From IMG/VR virus record IMGVR_UViG_3300005563_000029, positions 62,001 through 126,000 of that record: a DNA stretch of 64,000 nucleotides; one strand, 5' to 3'. Every line of letters starts with the position of its first letter. Position 1 is the stretch's first letter. This document shows positions 30,612 to 37,838 of the stretch, in pieces. Below the pieces are notes generated by a model, which saw only the letters and a list, made by a program, of their open reading frames with translations, was not told the origin of the DNA and did not search any database. The position numbers and the translations under genes were made by a program. Origin of the DNA: a virus.

Positions 30612-31069
30612 CAGTCTTCGTCCTCCGGGTAGGGCCCGTTCGCGAGCCAGATGTCGAACTCGGCTGCGTCGCACACCCGCTTGATCTCGGCATCCGCATC
30701 GACACCGCCGGCCAGCCACACCAGGTGGGTCTTCTTGCAGGGCCACGCCTCGCCGCTGTTGCAGGTGCACAGGCCGTATCCGCCGGCGATGTTCGGCGGC
30801 AGGCAAGCACCGACCTGCTCGGCGAGGTCGGCCAGATCGGACTCCACGCCACCCCGGTTCTCCACAGCGAAGTCGTAGCCGCAGATCTCGGCGATGCGCT
30901 CGAAGTGCGGACCAAGCTGTTCGATCACCGTGTTCAGCGTGGCGATCTCGTCGGCGAGCTCCGTCGGCGCCCACTCGGAATCCAAGCCGACGTCCACGAA
31001 CATCCGGATCATGCCGCCGTTGCTACGAATCAGGTCTGGAAGTTCGGCAAGGGTGTAGGGCTGGGTCAT
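30611..31069 (-). CDS. Hypothetical protein
   Basis: 152 aa. First half helical with LADEIATLNTVIEQLGPHFE; second half has CTCNSGEAWPCKKTHLVWLA, a Cys cluster typical of short actinophage proteins. Function unknown. Confidence 0.55.
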   Translation of the reverse strand: MTQPYTLAELPDLIRSNGGMIRMFVDVGLDSEWAPTELADEIATLNTVIEQLGPHFERIAEICGYDFAVENRGGVESDLADLAEQVGACLPPNIAGGYGLCTCNSGEAWPCKKTHLVWLAGGVDADAEIKRVCDAAEFDIWLANGPYPEDED

Positions 31070-31488
31070 CAGTGATCCTCCGCGTGCCATGCGCCGTGCT
31101 TGCGCCTGGCCTCATCGATCTCGGACATGTCGGTAGGGTTGCCGGCGAACAACTCGACCGGCTTGCCGTCGAAGGGGGCACAAAACGCGCACCACAGGCT
31201 CAGGAAGTCGTAGTCCCACGTCACCGAGAACGGGGCCTGCGGCACAAACTGCGGCTTCCGGTACACCCAGTGGCCCGTGTCCACGTACCGGCCGTTCTGC
31301 TTCACCAGCACCGACGTGCCGCGGATGCCGCGCCGCTCGACCTCTTCCCAGGTGTAGTCGGAGAAGCTGGCGTCGACCGCCGTCTTCACCGCGGCCAGAG
31401 CCTGGTACTCGGTGGTGTCGTAGACGGTGATGCCGTCGAGGGAGCTGTACTCCCACACCCAGACGTCGGTCCACTTGGTGTCGCTCAT
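31069..31488 (-). CDS. Hypothetical Trp-rich protein
   Basis: 139 aa. DVWVWEYSSLDGITVYDTTE, GRYVDTGHWVYRKPQFVP and LSLWCAFCAPFDGK; mixed beta/alpha. Start ATG overlaps the next gene's stop by 4 bases. No function known. Confidence 0.55.
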   Translation of the reverse strand: MSDTKWTDVWVWEYSSLDGITVYDTTEYQALAAVKTAVDASFSDYTWEEVERRGIRGTSVLVKQNGRYVDTGHWVYRKPQFVPQAPFSVTWDYDFLSLWCAFCAPFDGKPVELFAGNPTDMSEIDEARRKHGAWHAEDH

Positions 31489-31763
31489 TGAGGGTCACCG
31501 CCGATCGCAGCGCGGCCAGCATCAGTGATCCGGACAGGATCGGCGTGGCCGTCACCGACGTTGATGAACGCAAGGGCGTCGAGTATGCGGAACGTCTGCG
31601 TGTTGAACACCAGCGTCGTGCCGTGCAGACGCCACCGGCTGCGAGGCTCGGATTCGAAAATCACGCCGTTGCCGTAGTCGCAAGCCGCGATGGCCTTCAG
31701 AAGCTTGATGCCGCCGGGAGTGAGCTTCCGGCCGGAGGCCTCGGTGGAGTACCAGGCGCTCAA
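31485..31763 (-). CDS. Hypothetical winged-helix-like protein
   Basis: 92 aa, TTG start in a TTGA overlap with the upstream stop. LTPGGIKLLKAIAACDYG and a C-terminal VRITDAGRAAIGG suggest a winged helix, as in 29633-29911. Confidence 0.45.
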   Translation of the reverse strand: MSAWYSTEASGRKLTPGGIKLLKAIAACDYGNGVIFESEPRSRWRLHGTTLVFNTQTFRILDALAFINVGDGHADPVRITDAGRAAIGGDPQ

Positions 31764-32338
31764 GACGCACCTCCCGTAGGGATCTGGTCCGCGCGCGGCA
31801 CCCGGGTCCGGCCCCGACTGTATGGCGGCAGCGGATCCGGTACCGGCACCATGATGTGCGTGTAGCCGTCGATCTCGTTGCCGTCGCGGTCCCAGTAGAT
31901 CTGGTCGTTGCGGTCGTCACTCCACTCCGACGTGACGCCGGTTAGCTTCATCTGCGCCTCGGTCAGTTCGCTGGCATACACGTCCTTGGCCGGCCGCACG
32001 TCGTAACTGACGCCGTCAGGAAGATCCAGGTGTGCGAAGGCCGCCTCCAGTTCCTCCAGCAGCGCCACGAACCGTGCCTGCCACGCATGTGGCATCGACT
32101 GCGCCAGGACGCGCGGAATCACCTGATAGGAGGCGTAGGTCAGGCCGAAGAAGTCGTGGACCGGGCCGTCCTCCTGTTCGCGCTGGCGGTTGTACGTCTC
32201 GAGCGCACGGTCGTAGATCCGGCTGGACTCCTGCTCGCCGGCCTCGGACTTCAGCCGGGTGATGGCGTCGTTCAGCTCGGCGGTGGTTCCGCGACGGAAC
32301 AGGGTGATGAGGTCTTGTTCGGTGACGGTCATGATCAT
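31760..32338 (-). CDS. Hypothetical protein
   Basis: 192 aa; ATG at 32338 overlaps the upstream stop by 4 bases. Helical for 130 residues, then a short domain with DQIYWDRDGNEIDGYTHIMV and a Pro-rich end. No recognised family. Confidence 0.55.
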   Translation of the reverse strand: MIMTVTEQDLITLFRRGTTAELNDAITRLKSEAGEQESSRIYDRALETYNRQREQEDGPVHDFFGLTYASYQVIPRVLAQSMPHAWQARFVALLEELEAAFAHLDLPDGVSYDVRPAKDVYASELTEAQMKLTGVTSEWSDDRNDQIYWDRDGNEIDGYTHIMVPVPDPLPPYSRGRTRVPRADQIPTGGAS

Positions 32339-32520
32339 GCCTCTCGTTCCACGCCGTTGGCGTCGTCGAGTTCGTTCAGGGCCTGGACCCACATACGCCG
32401 GCCTTCGGTCTCGCCGTAGGTCTTCAGCAGGTCGGGATAGATCCGAAGTGCACTGTCGCCGGACGGGTCCCGCTCGTCGGCGTTGCGGATGCGGATCGCA
32501 GTCGGGCTGAGCTTGGTCAT
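32335..32520 (-). CDS. Hypothetical small protein
   Basis: 61 aa. Begins MTKLSPTAIRIRNADERD; helical. Four-base overlaps on both sides. Confidence 0.5.
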   Translation of the reverse strand: MTKLSPTAIRIRNADERDPSGDSALRIYPDLLKTYGETEGRRMWVQALNELDDANGVEREA

Positions 32521-32879
32521 CGCGGGTCGCCGCCGCCCAACTTCGCGGTGTTGAACGCGCAGGACTTGGGGTCGATGCCGTCGCAGTTGTCGCAGGAATG
32601 AGCGGCGACTTCTGCTCGCGTCTTGGCCTCAGCAAGAACGGCGTCGTACATGTCCACGTGGCCGCACGGGTTAGTCCACACCTGAACGCTGTACCACCCA
32701 CCGTCGTCGCACTGTCGGTGCCACCGGGGCTCTCCACGCTTGCCGCCGCACTGCGGGCAGTAGGCGGAAATGGTGACTTCGCGGGTAAGCGGCGATGCAT
32801 AGCCGCGGCCCCAGTACGCGGCTTCGGTCAACGTGTCGTGAACGGTAACCGTCATGGTTTCGTCGGTAGCGATGGTCAT
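32517..32879 (-). CDS. Hypothetical protein with zinc knuckles
   Basis: 120 aa. CPQCGGKRGEPRWHRQCDDG followed by WTNPCGHVDMYD and CDNCDGIDPKSC. The Cys/His pattern resembles the zinc proteins at 28018 and 29047. Lies just downstream of the 32916 tRNA-like gene. Confidence 0.55.
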   Translation of the reverse strand: MTIATDETMTVTVHDTLTEAAYWGRGYASPLTREVTISAYCPQCGGKRGEPRWHRQCDDGGWYSVQVWTNPCGHVDMYDAVLAEAKTRAEVAAHSCDNCDGIDPKSCAFNTAKLGGGDPR

Positions 32880-32915
32880 GCTGGCCTCCTTCGGCCGTTG
32901 CTGTTTGTCTGCATG

Positions 32916-33001
32916 TGGTGCCGCGCCCGGGTTCGAACCCGGAACCTCGCCGCCCCGTGTGCAACCCGGGGCGGACGCTCTGGCCAGTTGAGCTACACGG
33001 C
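32916..33001 (-). tRNA. tRNA-like gene with an overlong anticodon stem
   Basis: Conventional order with encoded CCA at the 3' end. Acceptor GCCGTGT/GCGCGGC pairs at 7 positions (two G-U), D arm GCTC-AACTGGCCA-GAGC, T stem CCGGG/CCCGG around a 6-nt TTCGAA. Only one base separates acceptor and D arm in this alignment; the classical spacing instead needs an A-A and a G-G mismatch. The anticodon arm has 8 pairs (CCGCCCCG/CGGGGCGG), then G-A around GTTGCAC. If that is the loop, the anticodon would be TGC (Ala), but it is uncertain. Confidence 0.6.
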
Positions 33002-33027
33002 TTGGGCCGCACAAGGCGGCCGGTGGA

Positions 33028-33324
33028 TCAGAAGCTGACGATCGAGTTGGTCACGCTGATCCGGGATCGCGCCGACCCGTACTTCGAGGCGGCGGTCCGA
33101 ATCAACGAGCCATTGAACTCGAAGCTGGACAGTGCCTCGATCAGCGCACGAACCTCAAGGACGACGGACAACGTCGACAATGGCGGGTTGTTGCCGGGCA
33201 CAATCGCCGTACCGTCGCGACTCACCCGCACGTAGCTGGTATCCGGGATGCGGTCCAGGTCGTCGCGGCCGGCGGCCGGGCTGATGGCGATGTGGCCGAT
33301 CAGGGTAGCTTCGGTGGTCTCCAT
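33028..33324 (-). CDS. DUF6205-like short protein
   Basis: 98 aa. METTEATLIGHIAISPA, RVSRDGTAIVPG and EVRALIEALSSFEFNGSLIR follow the first two thirds of the DUF6205 pattern, but the C-terminal strand ending WP is missing. Most diverged of the four copies. Confidence 0.5.
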   Translation of the reverse strand: METTEATLIGHIAISPAAGRDDLDRIPDTSYVRVSRDGTAIVPGNNPPLSTLSVVLEVRALIEALSSFEFNGSLIRTAASKYGSARSRISVTNSIVSF

Positions 33325-33325
33325 G

Positions 33326-33553
33326 TCAGGACTCCTTGGATTCCTTGGGTTCGGATACCAGCTGGTAGCCGCGCAGCCCGCGCTCGTCGTACATCACGCG
33401 GGACTTGCGGCCGAGGCCGGTCGGGCTTTGAACGATCGCGTACCGGATGCCGTCGACCTCAAGGATCCGGACGGTCCGGCCGGCGCTGCGACGGTCCTTG
33501 TCGGCCCAGATCTGGCCGGGGACGACCTTGATGGGCGGGTTGCTGGTGGGCAT
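33326..33553 (-). CDS. DUF6354-like protein
   Basis: 75 aa. VVPGQIWADKDRRSAGRTVR then a second strand with RKSRVMYDERGLRGYQLV. This VxPGQVWADnDxRxxGR pattern is the DUF6354 signature, a small beta-barrel protein of actinomycetes and phages with no known role. Confidence 0.6.
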   Translation of the reverse strand: MPTSNPPIKVVPGQIWADKDRRSAGRTVRILEVDGIRYAIVQSPTGLGRKSRVMYDERGLRGYQLVSEPKESKES

Positions 33554-33554
33554 G

Positions 33555-33716
33555 TCAGGACTCCTTCGGCTTCTGGCCCCAGCCGGAGCAGCGGGGATAC
33601 CAGATCGAGGTGGTGGCCTTGCGCTTGTCGCTGTGCATCCCGACCGTTCCGTCCTTCAGGAGACTCAGGTCCTTGCGCTCGCACACCGAGCAGGTGCCGG
33701 TTCCGTACTTGGCCAT
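33555..33716 (-). CDS. Small zinc-ribbon protein, paralogue of 29047 C-terminus
   Basis: 53 aa. CSVCERKDLSLLKDGTVGMH ... PRCSGWGQKPKES matches the C-terminal module of the gene at 29047-29439. Free-standing copy; zinc binding through CxxC, His and Cys is likely. Confidence 0.6.
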   Translation of the reverse strand: MAKYGTGTCSVCERKDLSLLKDGTVGMHSDKRKATTSIWYPRCSGWGQKPKES

Positions 33717-33717
33717 G

Positions 33718-33933
33718 TCAGACCTCTTCTCGTTCAATGCCGAGCGTCTCGGCGATCCGGTCAAGCGTCGCGTCCAGCGCCGCGAACTTCAGGTTCGCGT
33801 CCACCACCAGGTGGTACAGCTCCGCCGGCACCATGTGCGGGTCCACGACCGTATGGGAGAACAGGCGGAGCAGGGAGCCGTTCTCACGGTCTATTGCGGC
33901 GGTGAAGTCGGCGGGGGTCCAGCGGGTGGTCAT
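33718..33933 (-). CDS. Hypothetical helical protein
   Basis: 71 aa; ATG at 33933, 4-base overlap with the upstream stop. TPADFTAAIDRENGSLLRLF then helices. No family. Confidence 0.5.
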   Translation of the reverse strand: MTTRWTPADFTAAIDRENGSLLRLFSHTVVDPHMVPAELYHLVVDANLKFAALDATLDRIAETLGIEREEV

Positions 33934-34382
33934 CGAGACCACGACTCGCCGTGCCGGGTGCCGTTGCACTCGCAGTCGCAGGTATCGGAGGTGGCGTTGT
34001 GGCAACGGCTGGTGCACTTCACTTCCGGTGCCAAACGGGCCTTGACCCGGCGCATCTTCAGCGGCTCGTTGTGTTCCTCGCACGCCAGCCCAAGCTGCCG
34101 CAGGTTACTGGCGGCGCCGTACTCGCGTCCGTAAAAACGGTCCTCGATACCGAGCCACACTCCGTCGTTGTTCTTGACGAGCGCGCCGGTCAGAGGAGAT
34201 TTGCCGAACCACACGCGAAACACGGTGGCGTTGATCGCGGCACGCGTCCTGCACCCGGCGTGGAGGCAGCGGCCAATGAATCGAACGTGCTCGACGCGCT
34301 CGCCGTAGACGTCGGGAGTGCGCTGGTAACCCTCGCCGCGGCCATGCCACAGGAGTTCGCGGTGGTCGATTGCGGTGGTCAT
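33930..34382 (-). CDS. Hypothetical protein, first gene of long leftward chain
   Basis: 150 aa; ATG at 34382 behind GGAGCTGGAG. Basic, with CLHAGCRTRAAINATVFRVW in the middle and a Cys-rich end (CTSRCHNATSDTCDCECNGT) that could bind zinc. It is the promoter-proximal gene, so the palindrome at 34401-34421 probably controls the whole chain. Confidence 0.55.
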   Translation of the reverse strand: MTTAIDHRELLWHGRGEGYQRTPDVYGERVEHVRFIGRCLHAGCRTRAAINATVFRVWFGKSPLTGALVKNNDGVWLGIEDRFYGREYGAASNLRQLGLACEEHNEPLKMRRVKARLAPEVKCTSRCHNATSDTCDCECNGTRHGESWSR

Positions 34383-34400
34383 CTCCAGCTCCTGCTTCCT

Positions 34401-34476
34401 AGTTTCTGTAATACAGAAACTACGCCTCTTGGGGTCGCGCCGCAAGCGGTTCGGCGCTATTTTCGTATTACGGAAA
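34401..34476. promoter_or_regulatory. Two operators between divergent units
   Basis: 34401-34421 is a perfect 21-bp palindrome with half-site AGTTTCTGTA. 34460-34476 is a second, imperfect one (TTTTCGTA-T-TACGGAAA). Their centres are 57 bp apart. They sit between the leftward chain starting at 34382 and the rightward gene at 34501, so the 34501 product is a good candidate binder. Confidence 0.75.
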
Positions 34477-34500
34477 CGATCGCCCATCAAGGAGGTAGCT

Positions 34501-34755
34501 ATGATCCCTGTGACACAGAAACCCGGTGCTGACCCGAGGAGCGTTGTGGCCCGTCCGAAGACCGGTGAGACGCCCGTTCGGACACTCCGGATCCCCAACC
34601 CGGATTGGCCGGACTTTCACAAGGTCACCGGGCGCAGACTCGCCACTGTGGTTCATCAGTTCATCCGCTGGTACCTACGCCGGCCGGGTGCGAAGCTTCC
34701 GGAACGGCCGAGTGTCGAGGAAATCACAAGGCTGACGAACAACCCCGAGTCCTAA
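34501..34755 (+). CDS. Putative small DNA-binding regulator
   Basis: 84 aa; ATG 7 bases after a perfect AAGGAGG. VRTLRIPNPDWPDFHKVTGR then RLATVVHQFIRWYLRRPGAK: a strand followed by two helices, the outline of ribbon-helix-helix proteins, and a tail seen in related Streptomyces phage proteins. Lone rightward gene in a long leftward region, next to two palindromes; autorepression is likely but inferred. Confidence 0.65.
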   Translation: MIPVTQKPGADPRSVVARPKTGETPVRTLRIPNPDWPDFHKVTGRRLATVVHQFIRWYLRRPGAKLPERPSVEEITRLTNNPES

Positions 34756-34766
34756 CGCGCTCTCCA

Positions 34767-35249
34767 TCAGGACGCCTCAACCCACGTCGTCGGGATCCCG
34801 GCCCGCTCAGCCTTGGTCCCGCAGTCACGAGTACCGGACCAGCGCTTGCCGAGCGGGAAGGCGACCGCTTGATCGGCCCCGAGCGACACCATGAGGCTGT
34901 TGCGGCGCGGCCCGGATTTCGGGCAGTACGTGTCCGCCACTCCCGGGTGCGCAGTGTCGCCGGGTCGGCGCCGTATACGGTGCGGTTTGGCCGGGCAGCC
35001 CGGTCCGCAGTCGTCCCACAGGGCCGGGTGTTCCTCAATGCGCCAGCCGAGATAGTCGGCGTAGGCCTCCGCTATGGCGTCACCGCCGTCAGGACAGTGG
35101 CCGGACACCAGCGTTGTCGGCGGGTCGTCCCAGCGACGCAGACCACGCCCCTGAAGAGCACGGTCGTAGGCGGCGTCGAGTGCGCGGGCGATGGTGTGGG
35201 CACGGTCAAGCGGCCAGCTGCGGGATGCGGCAACGAGGATTCGGATCAC
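34767..35249 (-). CDS. DUF2493-type SLOG-fold protein
   Basis: 160 aa from GTG at 35249. VIRILVAASRSWPLDRAHTI starts the Rossmann-like fold; TTLVSGHCPDGGDAIAEAYA is the glycine-rich nucleotide site typical of DUF2493/YspA; then WRIEEHPALWDDCG. Between residues 80 and 115 Cys-containing insertions occur. SLOG proteins bind nucleotide-derived ligands and appear in phage-defence contexts; the ligand here is unknown. Confidence 0.75.
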   Translation of the reverse strand: MIRILVAASRSWPLDRAHTIARALDAAYDRALQGRGLRRWDDPPTTLVSGHCPDGGDAIAEAYADYLGWRIEEHPALWDDCGPGCPAKPHRIRRRPGDTAHPGVADTYCPKSGPRRNSLMVSLGADQAVAFPLGKRWSGTRDCGTKAERAGIPTTWVEAS

Positions 35250-35878
35250 AGCGCGTCCTTCCGTGGCCACTTGCGCCGCGACTCCTGCCAGGACTCGATG
35301 AGGTCGGCCTGCTTCACGCGGGACCAGTCGGTCGAGACGACGCCGGCCGGATCGGCACCGCTCCAGTTCGCCGGCGCGTACCAGCGCGAGCCATCAGTGA
35401 GCATCCCGACCGCGGCGACGGAGCAGCCGCTGGAGCGCCAGAACAAACGGTAGACACCGGTCGGACGGCTTTTCATTTGCTCAGCAAGGTCCGGCTTCGA
35501 CGCTTCGTCCGCCGCGTTCCGGTCGGCATAGAACAGCACCCCGGTCACGATCGACGCGATCAGTTCGTCGCCGCGCGGCCCAGCCGGCACACCCTGCTCG
35601 CGGGCGATGCGTCTGGCCGCGTCACGCATCCGGTCCTCGGCATCCACGTCGAAACCGTCAGGCACCGCCCCGGTCTCGCCGTGACAGAGGCACACGCACG
35701 GCAGCTTGCACGTCTTGCACATGCCGCGGCAGTCGGCGCCGAAACCGTGCTCACAGCACGTCGACAGGTAGTAGCCCAGCTTGTGCTCCATGCTGACGGA
35801 AGTCTCGGGGATGTCCAGCAGGTCCGGGGCCGGGTGGCCGCAGCGGGAGTCGGCGGGGCGGAAGCGGCTAGTCGTCAT
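35246..35878 (-). CDS. Hypothetical protein with Cys-rich centre
   Basis: 210 aa from ATG at 35878. Cys/His cluster (CCEHGFGADCRGMCKTCKLP, then CVCLCHG) at about residues 41-66; the C-terminal half (VYRLFWRSSGCSVAAVG ... WYAPANWSG) is beta-rich. Fused phage modules of unknown role. Confidence 0.55.
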   Translation of the reverse strand: MTTSRFRPADSRCGHPAPDLLDIPETSVSMEHKLGYYLSTCCEHGFGADCRGMCKTCKLPCVCLCHGETGAVPDGFDVDAEDRMRDAARRIAREQGVPAGPRGDELIASIVTGVLFYADRNAADEASKPDLAEQMKSRPTGVYRLFWRSSGCSVAAVGMLTDGSRWYAPANWSGADPAGVVSTDWSRVKQADLIESWQESRRKWPRKDAL

Positions 35879-36185
35879 CGCCGCCGCCCTGAAGCTCGGC
35901 GAGGTTGTCCTCGACGTACTCATACGTGGTGACGGCCCGAAGGATCATCTTGGGGCGGCCGACGATGGTGGCGTACTTCAGGATGTGCCGCGCTTCCGTC
36001 TGCGACGGCGATGTTTCCCGCCCGTAGTACCGGTCTGTCACGGGGTCCCAGTCGGTGTTTGTTGTGATGTACGCGGTGGTGGGCTTGGGTGCGCGGGGCT
36101 TGGTCGGCTTGGCGCTGCGGCCCGCAGTCGGGGCTTCGGTCTGCGCCGCGTCGGTCTGCTGCGCCTCTTCAGCGGTGACGGTCAT
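35868..36185 (-). CDS. Hypothetical protein
   Basis: 105 aa; ATG at 36185. Thr/Ala/Pro/Lys-rich disordered N-terminus, then YITTNTDWDPVTDRYYGRET and a helical acidic tail. No family recognised. Confidence 0.5.
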   Translation of the reverse strand: MTVTAEEAQQTDAAQTEAPTAGRSAKPTKPRAPKPTTAYITTNTDWDPVTDRYYGRETSPSQTEARHILKYATIVGRPKMILRAVTTYEYVEDNLAELQGGGDDD

Positions 36186-36187
36186 CT

Positions 36188-36415
36188 TCAGCCCTTCGTT
36201 GCTCGGATGGTCACGGTGATGTCGCAGTCGAGCGCATTCGCCCACGCCACCAGGCTTGTCAGTGTCGGCGTGTGCCTTCCTGCCTCGTACTCGCCCACGG
36301 AGGTGCCGAGGCCGGACAGGAAGCCGACGCGGCGCTGGGACAAGCACAGCTTTATGCGGCGCCTCTTCAGCTTGGCCACGAGTTCGGCCGTATTGACCAG
36401 GTCGATTTCAGTCAC
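36188..36415 (-). CDS. XRE-family regulator
   Basis: 75 aa from GTG. VAKLKRRRIKLCLSQRRVGF ... SVGEYEAGRHTPTLTSLVAW is a Cro/CI-type helix-turn-helix with the usual Gly-Arg-His loop. It resembles the next gene upstream (36408-36764), suggesting duplication. Confidence 0.75.
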   Translation of the reverse strand: MTEIDLVNTAELVAKLKRRRIKLCLSQRRVGFLSGLGTSVGEYEAGRHTPTLTSLVAWANALDCDITVTIRATKG

Positions 36416-36764
36416 GGCTTCCCTCCTCGATGCGGCGGCGGATCTCCTCGATGTCGTCGGGCTTCCCGCGCGCGGCCACCCGCCGGGCCCACGCGTTGGC
36501 TTGAATGTCCTGCCGAAGCTCATCGATGTTGGCGAAGCGGGTCTGTAGCGGTGGCGCGGGACGAACCGCGAACTCGAGATCGCACCCGAGCGCGCCAGCC
36601 CAATCAACGAGCTTCGTGGCGGACGGGCTGTGGCGCCCGGTCTCGTAGTTGCACAGCAGCGACACGCTGATACCGGGGGCATGATCCGCGACCTCACGCT
36701 GCGTCAGGCCGAGATCGATACGCCGCTGGCGAAGGAGCGCGGCCAGGTCGGAAACGTCAGTCAT
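36408..36764 (-). CDS. XRE-family regulator
   Basis: 118 aa; ATG at 36764. HTH at residues about 7-60 (LLRQRRIDLGLTQREVADHA ... LLCNYETGRHSPSATKLVDW), then a basic helical tail. Paralogue of the adjacent 36188 gene. Member of a run of HTH proteins between 36188 and 38283. Confidence 0.8.
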   Translation of the reverse strand: MTDVSDLAALLRQRRIDLGLTQREVADHAPGISVSLLCNYETGRHSPSATKLVDWAGALGCDLEFAVRPAPPLQTRFANIDELRQDIQANAWARRVAARGKPDDIEEIRRRIEEGSRD

Positions 36765-37113
36765 CGTTGTCCTCTCGTGCGTCCTTACAGCAGCGGCAAC
36801 ATCCGTGCACGCCCCAGGCGCCGTAGCCCTCGGGGTCGTGCACCCGGAGCCACGCCAGCGAATCGGGATCCGGGTGTCCGACGCCATGGCCGGGGCAAAC
36901 CCGCTCGGTCAGTACCAGCGCGTGGTCTTCGTGGGTCGGGCACAGCATCGCCCGGTCGGAACGGAACACCATGCGCCACCCGACCATGTGGTGGTTGCTG
37001 GGCCGGTGGATACAGCAGGGCCCGTCCTCGCACACCTCGGCGGCGTGGTTCATGAGCACGATGCCGGGCCGTGGGGATGAGAACTCCACGTTCGCTAGCA
37101 GGTCGTCAGTCAT
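36757..37113 (-). CDS. Hypothetical protein with Cys/His sites
   Basis: 118 aa. NHAAEVCEDGPCCIHRPSNH, then CPTHEDHALV, CPGHGVGHPDPDSL and CCRCCKDARE. Known as a frequent actinophage protein; metal binding is likely. Function unknown. Confidence 0.6.
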   Translation of the reverse strand: MTDDLLANVEFSSPRPGIVLMNHAAEVCEDGPCCIHRPSNHHMVGWRMVFRSDRAMLCPTHEDHALVLTERVCPGHGVGHPDPDSLAWLRVHDPEGYGAWGVHGCCRCCKDAREDNDD

Positions 37114-37396
37114 CGCAGCCTCCTTGGAGGGCCAGTTGTAGTTCGACAGCGGCGTCGTCCCGGCCGCGCTGGTATGCCGCGATCCACTGCTCGTCGCCGA
37201 TGATCAGCGGGTCGAGCCGCAGCCAGTCACACAGCCGCAGGAACGTGGCGGCGTCGCACGTGCCCTTGTGCTGCAGCAGCCGGGTGATGGTGCTCGGGTA
37301 GGTTCCGACCTCCGCGGCAAGGTCTTTCCGGGTCTCGCCGCGGCGCGCCAGCTCGGCACAGACCAGCGTCGGCAACTCGGACAGCAGATCAGGCAT
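37106..37396 (-). CDS. XRE-family regulator
   Basis: 96 aa; ATG at 37396. LARRGETRKDLAAEVGTYPS and TITRLLQHKGTCDAATFLRL form a Cro-type HTH; the last 35 residues are helical. Eight-base overlap with the next downstream gene. Confidence 0.75.
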   Translation of the reverse strand: MPDLLSELPTLVCAELARRGETRKDLAAEVGTYPSTITRLLQHKGTCDAATFLRLCDWLRLDPLIIGDEQWIAAYQRGRDDAAVELQLALQGGCDD

Positions 37397-37838
37397 CTGG
37401 CTCACCGCCCTTCGGGACCCACCCGACCTGCATCCCCAGCCAGTCCAGGATTTTGATCAGAGGCGCCAGCTCCGGCCGGGCGCCGTTCTCGACCCGAGAC
37501 ACGGTTGAGAAGCTGATGCCGATCTGCTCGGCTGCGGCGCGGATCGACAAGCCGAGTGATTGACGCCGGGTTCGTAGGAGTCCGGGCAGGCCGTTGAACG
37601 GCTTCGCTCCGGCGGGCAGTGTGTCGTCGTACACGAACCGGGTGTCGCCGCCGTGGCCATGCACCGCAACCGCGTCATCGACGCACGCCCAGTTCACGGT
37701 GGAGGCGTGCGCGCCAAACCAGCGCAGCGTTACGGTTCCGTCGGCCCACACAACGCCGTCTGCGACGTGGCCGGCGCCGGACACGCCGGTGGAGTCAACA
37801 TCACGCTCCAGACGGAACAGACGAGGACGCTCAGTCAT
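37389..37838 (-). CDS. Fusion of a small beta domain with an XRE HTH
   Basis: 149 aa. Residues 1-60 (RLERDVDSTGVSGAGHVADG, VVWADGTVTLRWFG) match a small domain usually found alone in Streptomyces and phages. Residues about 85-140 (LRTRRQSLGLSIRAAAEQIG ... TVSRVENGARPELAPL) are an XRE HTH. The beta domain may sense a ligand for the HTH; that is speculation. Confidence 0.7.
   Translation of the reverse strand: MTERPRLFRLERDVDSTGVSGAGHVADGVVWADGTVTLRWFGAHASTVNWACVDDAVAVHGHGGDTRFVYDDTLPAGAKPFNGLPGLLRTRRQSLGLSIRAAAEQIGISFSTVSRVENGARPELAPLIKILDWLGMQVGWVPKGGEPDA

Noticed and set aside
32929-32946. GGGTTCGAACCC palindrome as an operator
   Set aside because: It is explained by the T arm of the tRNA-like gene.
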